NCBI GenBank assembly: GCA_028824575.1
Contig: JAPPDN010000888.1
Coordinates: 1 to 5,427 of the forward strand
Source of the DNA: Candidatus Poribacteria bacterium
GTDB taxonomy: Bacteria > Poribacteria > WGA-4E > WGA-3G
Reading direction: 5' to 3'
Length of the DNA: 5,427 nucleotides
Shown here in pieces: positions 4,368 to 5,427 of the stretch (position 1 is the first letter of the stretch; every line of letters starts with the position of its first letter). The position numbers and the translations under genes are program-made. The notes beneath the pieces are model-generated. The model was not told the origin of the DNA and made no database searches. It saw nothing but the letters and a program-made list of their open reading frames with translations.

Positions 4368-5427
4368 CTATAAATCCCTTAACGCCGAATGTAACGCTAC
4401 AGGATAAGGTTTCGCATCCGTTAAACTTTTATGCGAACCCGGAAACTTTTTGAGTTCTGCGATTGTCCGCGCCTGAATGTCCTGCAGGGTCGGAAAATCG
4501 GATACCAACGCCCCGTCTTGGATGATCGGAATTAGGAGCGATTCTCCCTCGGCGACATCTGCATCCCACAGTGTTACCCAATCTTTAGTATAATTCCCAG
4601 CAGCATCGGTGAGGCGATAGACCTGTTTTTTGCCGGGTATCGTCGCTTTCGACGGCTCATCAAGCGACTGTTTTCCGACAGGTCTACCATCGCTCTCGAC
4701 TAACTTATAAACACCACCAAGCGCAGAGGTGCCGCCTTCGCCTGTAAATGAATTGAAGTTAGCTCCAGTAGCGAGCCGCGTGCCGACACCGAAACTGTCA
4801 AGCGGCGCACCGTTTCTGAGTAGGGCATCTATCTGGAACTCATCAAGATCATGGCTGGCGATAATCTGAACGTAATCAAGTCCTTCAGCATCAAGGACAT
4901 GACGCACCTGTTTACTGAGTGTCAAGAGATCGCCACTGTCCAATCTGACCGCGCGTAACCGTGTACCACGCCCTTCCATTTCCTTTGCAACGATACATGC
5001 GTTTCGCGCACCTTCAAGCGTATTGTACGTATCAATCAGGAGTGTCGTGTTATCTGGGAAAGCAGCAGCGTAATCCCGGAAAGCCGCTAACTCGGTAGGA
5101 CGTTCGGAGATGAATTTATGTGCCATCGTGCCGACGTACGGAATATCGAATAAGCACCCTGCAAGCACCAGAGACGTGCCACTGGCACCACCGATAAAGG
5201 AAGCACGCGCAGCTAAGATACCAGCATCTCTACCGTGCGCCCGGCGCGCCCCGAAGTCAAAAACGGGTTTTCCGCGTGCAGCATGCACGATCCGTGAGGC
5301 TTTCGTGGCAATCAACGTCTGGAAATTCATGACGCAGAGCAGATAGGTTTCAAATAATTGGACATCTCGAGATCTACCCGGGACGTTGATAATCAGTTCG
5401 TTTGGAAAAACAGGTGTGCCTTCGGGA
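4368..5427 (-). CDS. pncB: Nicotinate phosphoribosyltransferase, lacking its N-terminus (runs off the right edge)
   Basis: The enzyme joins nicotinate and phosphoribosyl pyrophosphate to form nicotinate mononucleotide, with ATP hydrolysis, in the cytoplasmic Preiss-Handler route to NAD. The visible 352 residues, numbered from the right edge, cover most of the protein. PEGTPVFPNE (1-10) and LFETYLLCVMNFQTLIATKA (24-43) precede FDFGARRAHGRDAG (56-69), IGGASGTSLVLAG (78-90), GTMAHKF (99-105, with the family's conserved His), LIDTYNTLEG (130-139), AVRLDSGDL (159-167), FGVGTRLATG (212-221) and LGGVYKLVES (236-245). The frame stays open to the right edge, so the ATG at 5330 is internal and about 80-100 residues are missing. 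The end, YPVALHSALRDL, is typical. There is no frameshift or stop within the visible part. The gene converges on the TPR gene and has no functional tie to it. Pre-B-cell/nicotinamide-type relatives share the fold, but the motifs fit the nicotinate enzyme better. Confidence 0.94.
   Translation of the reverse strand, partial: PEGTPVFPNELIINVPGRSRDVQLFETYLLCVMNFQTLIATKASRIVHAARGKPVFDFGARRAHGRDAGILAARASFIGGASGTSLVLAGCLFDIPYVGTMAHKFISERPTELAAFRDYAAAFPDNTTLLIDTYNTLEGARNACIVAKEMEGRGTRLRAVRLDSGDLLTLSKQVRHVLDAEGLDYVQIIASHDLDEFQIDALLRNGAPLDSFGVGTRLATGANFNSFTGEGGTSALGGVYKLVESDGRPVGKQSLDEPSKATIPGKKQVYRLTDAAGNYTKDWVTLWDADVAEGESLLIPIIQDGALVSDFPTLQDIQARTIAELKKFPGSHKSLTDAKPYPVALHSALRDL

Noticed and set aside
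4368..5330. Phosphoribosyltransferase as a complete gene starting at ATG 5330
   Set aside because: The 32 codons to the right of that ATG stay open and read PEGTPVFPNE and ETYLLCV, which match the family, so the gene continues past the window edge.
5110..5346. Plus-strand open frame opposite the phosphoribosyltransferase gene
   Set aside because: It lies opposite conserved coding sequence, with no start signal and no motif of its own.

Overview
The window is ordinary bacterial chromosome-like DNA of roughly balanced base composition, with strong Shine-Dalgarno sites and sigma-70-like promoters. It carries five protein genes; two are cut by the window edges. No RNA gene, CRISPR array, transposase or phage gene was seen. 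A DUF3500 gene together with a short AAAACTG tandem repeat between genes would fit an environmental, possibly candidate-phylum (for example Poribacteria-like) genome. That assignment is an inference from gene content and style only, and the sequence holds no marker that proves it.

Layout. Positions 1-648 (minus strand) hold the N-terminal 216 residues of a DUF3500 protein that runs off the left edge. Positions 649-1068 are a divergent intergenic region with one promoter facing each way, a strong inverted repeat and a heptamer tandem repeat. Positions 1069-4342 (plus strand) form a three-gene operon: an ECF sigma factor, a membrane-anchored zinc-binding (ZAS-type) anti-sigma factor, and a secreted protein of about a dozen TPR units. 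After a gap of only 25 bases, positions 4368-5427 (minus strand, convergent) hold most of a nicotinate phosphoribosyltransferase, whose N-terminus lies beyond the right edge.

How the genes work together. The sigma/anti-sigma pair looks like a classical transmembrane signalling switch. The anti-sigma factor would hold the sigma factor through its cytoplasmic Cys/His zinc domain until a signal releases it. The co-transcribed TPR protein has a signal peptide and would sit outside the cytoplasmic membrane, on the same side as the anti-sigma factor's C-terminal domain. It could be part of the sensing side or of the envelope function being controlled; this is inferred from operon structure only. 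The DUF3500 gene and the NAD-biosynthesis gene are independent neighbours.

The most notable unexplained structure is a 40-base cluster of overlapping, mutually exclusive hairpins between the sigma and anti-sigma genes (1655-1694), just before the anti-sigma ribosome binding site. A second is a 38-base inverted repeat (766-803) immediately upstream of the DUF3500 promoter.
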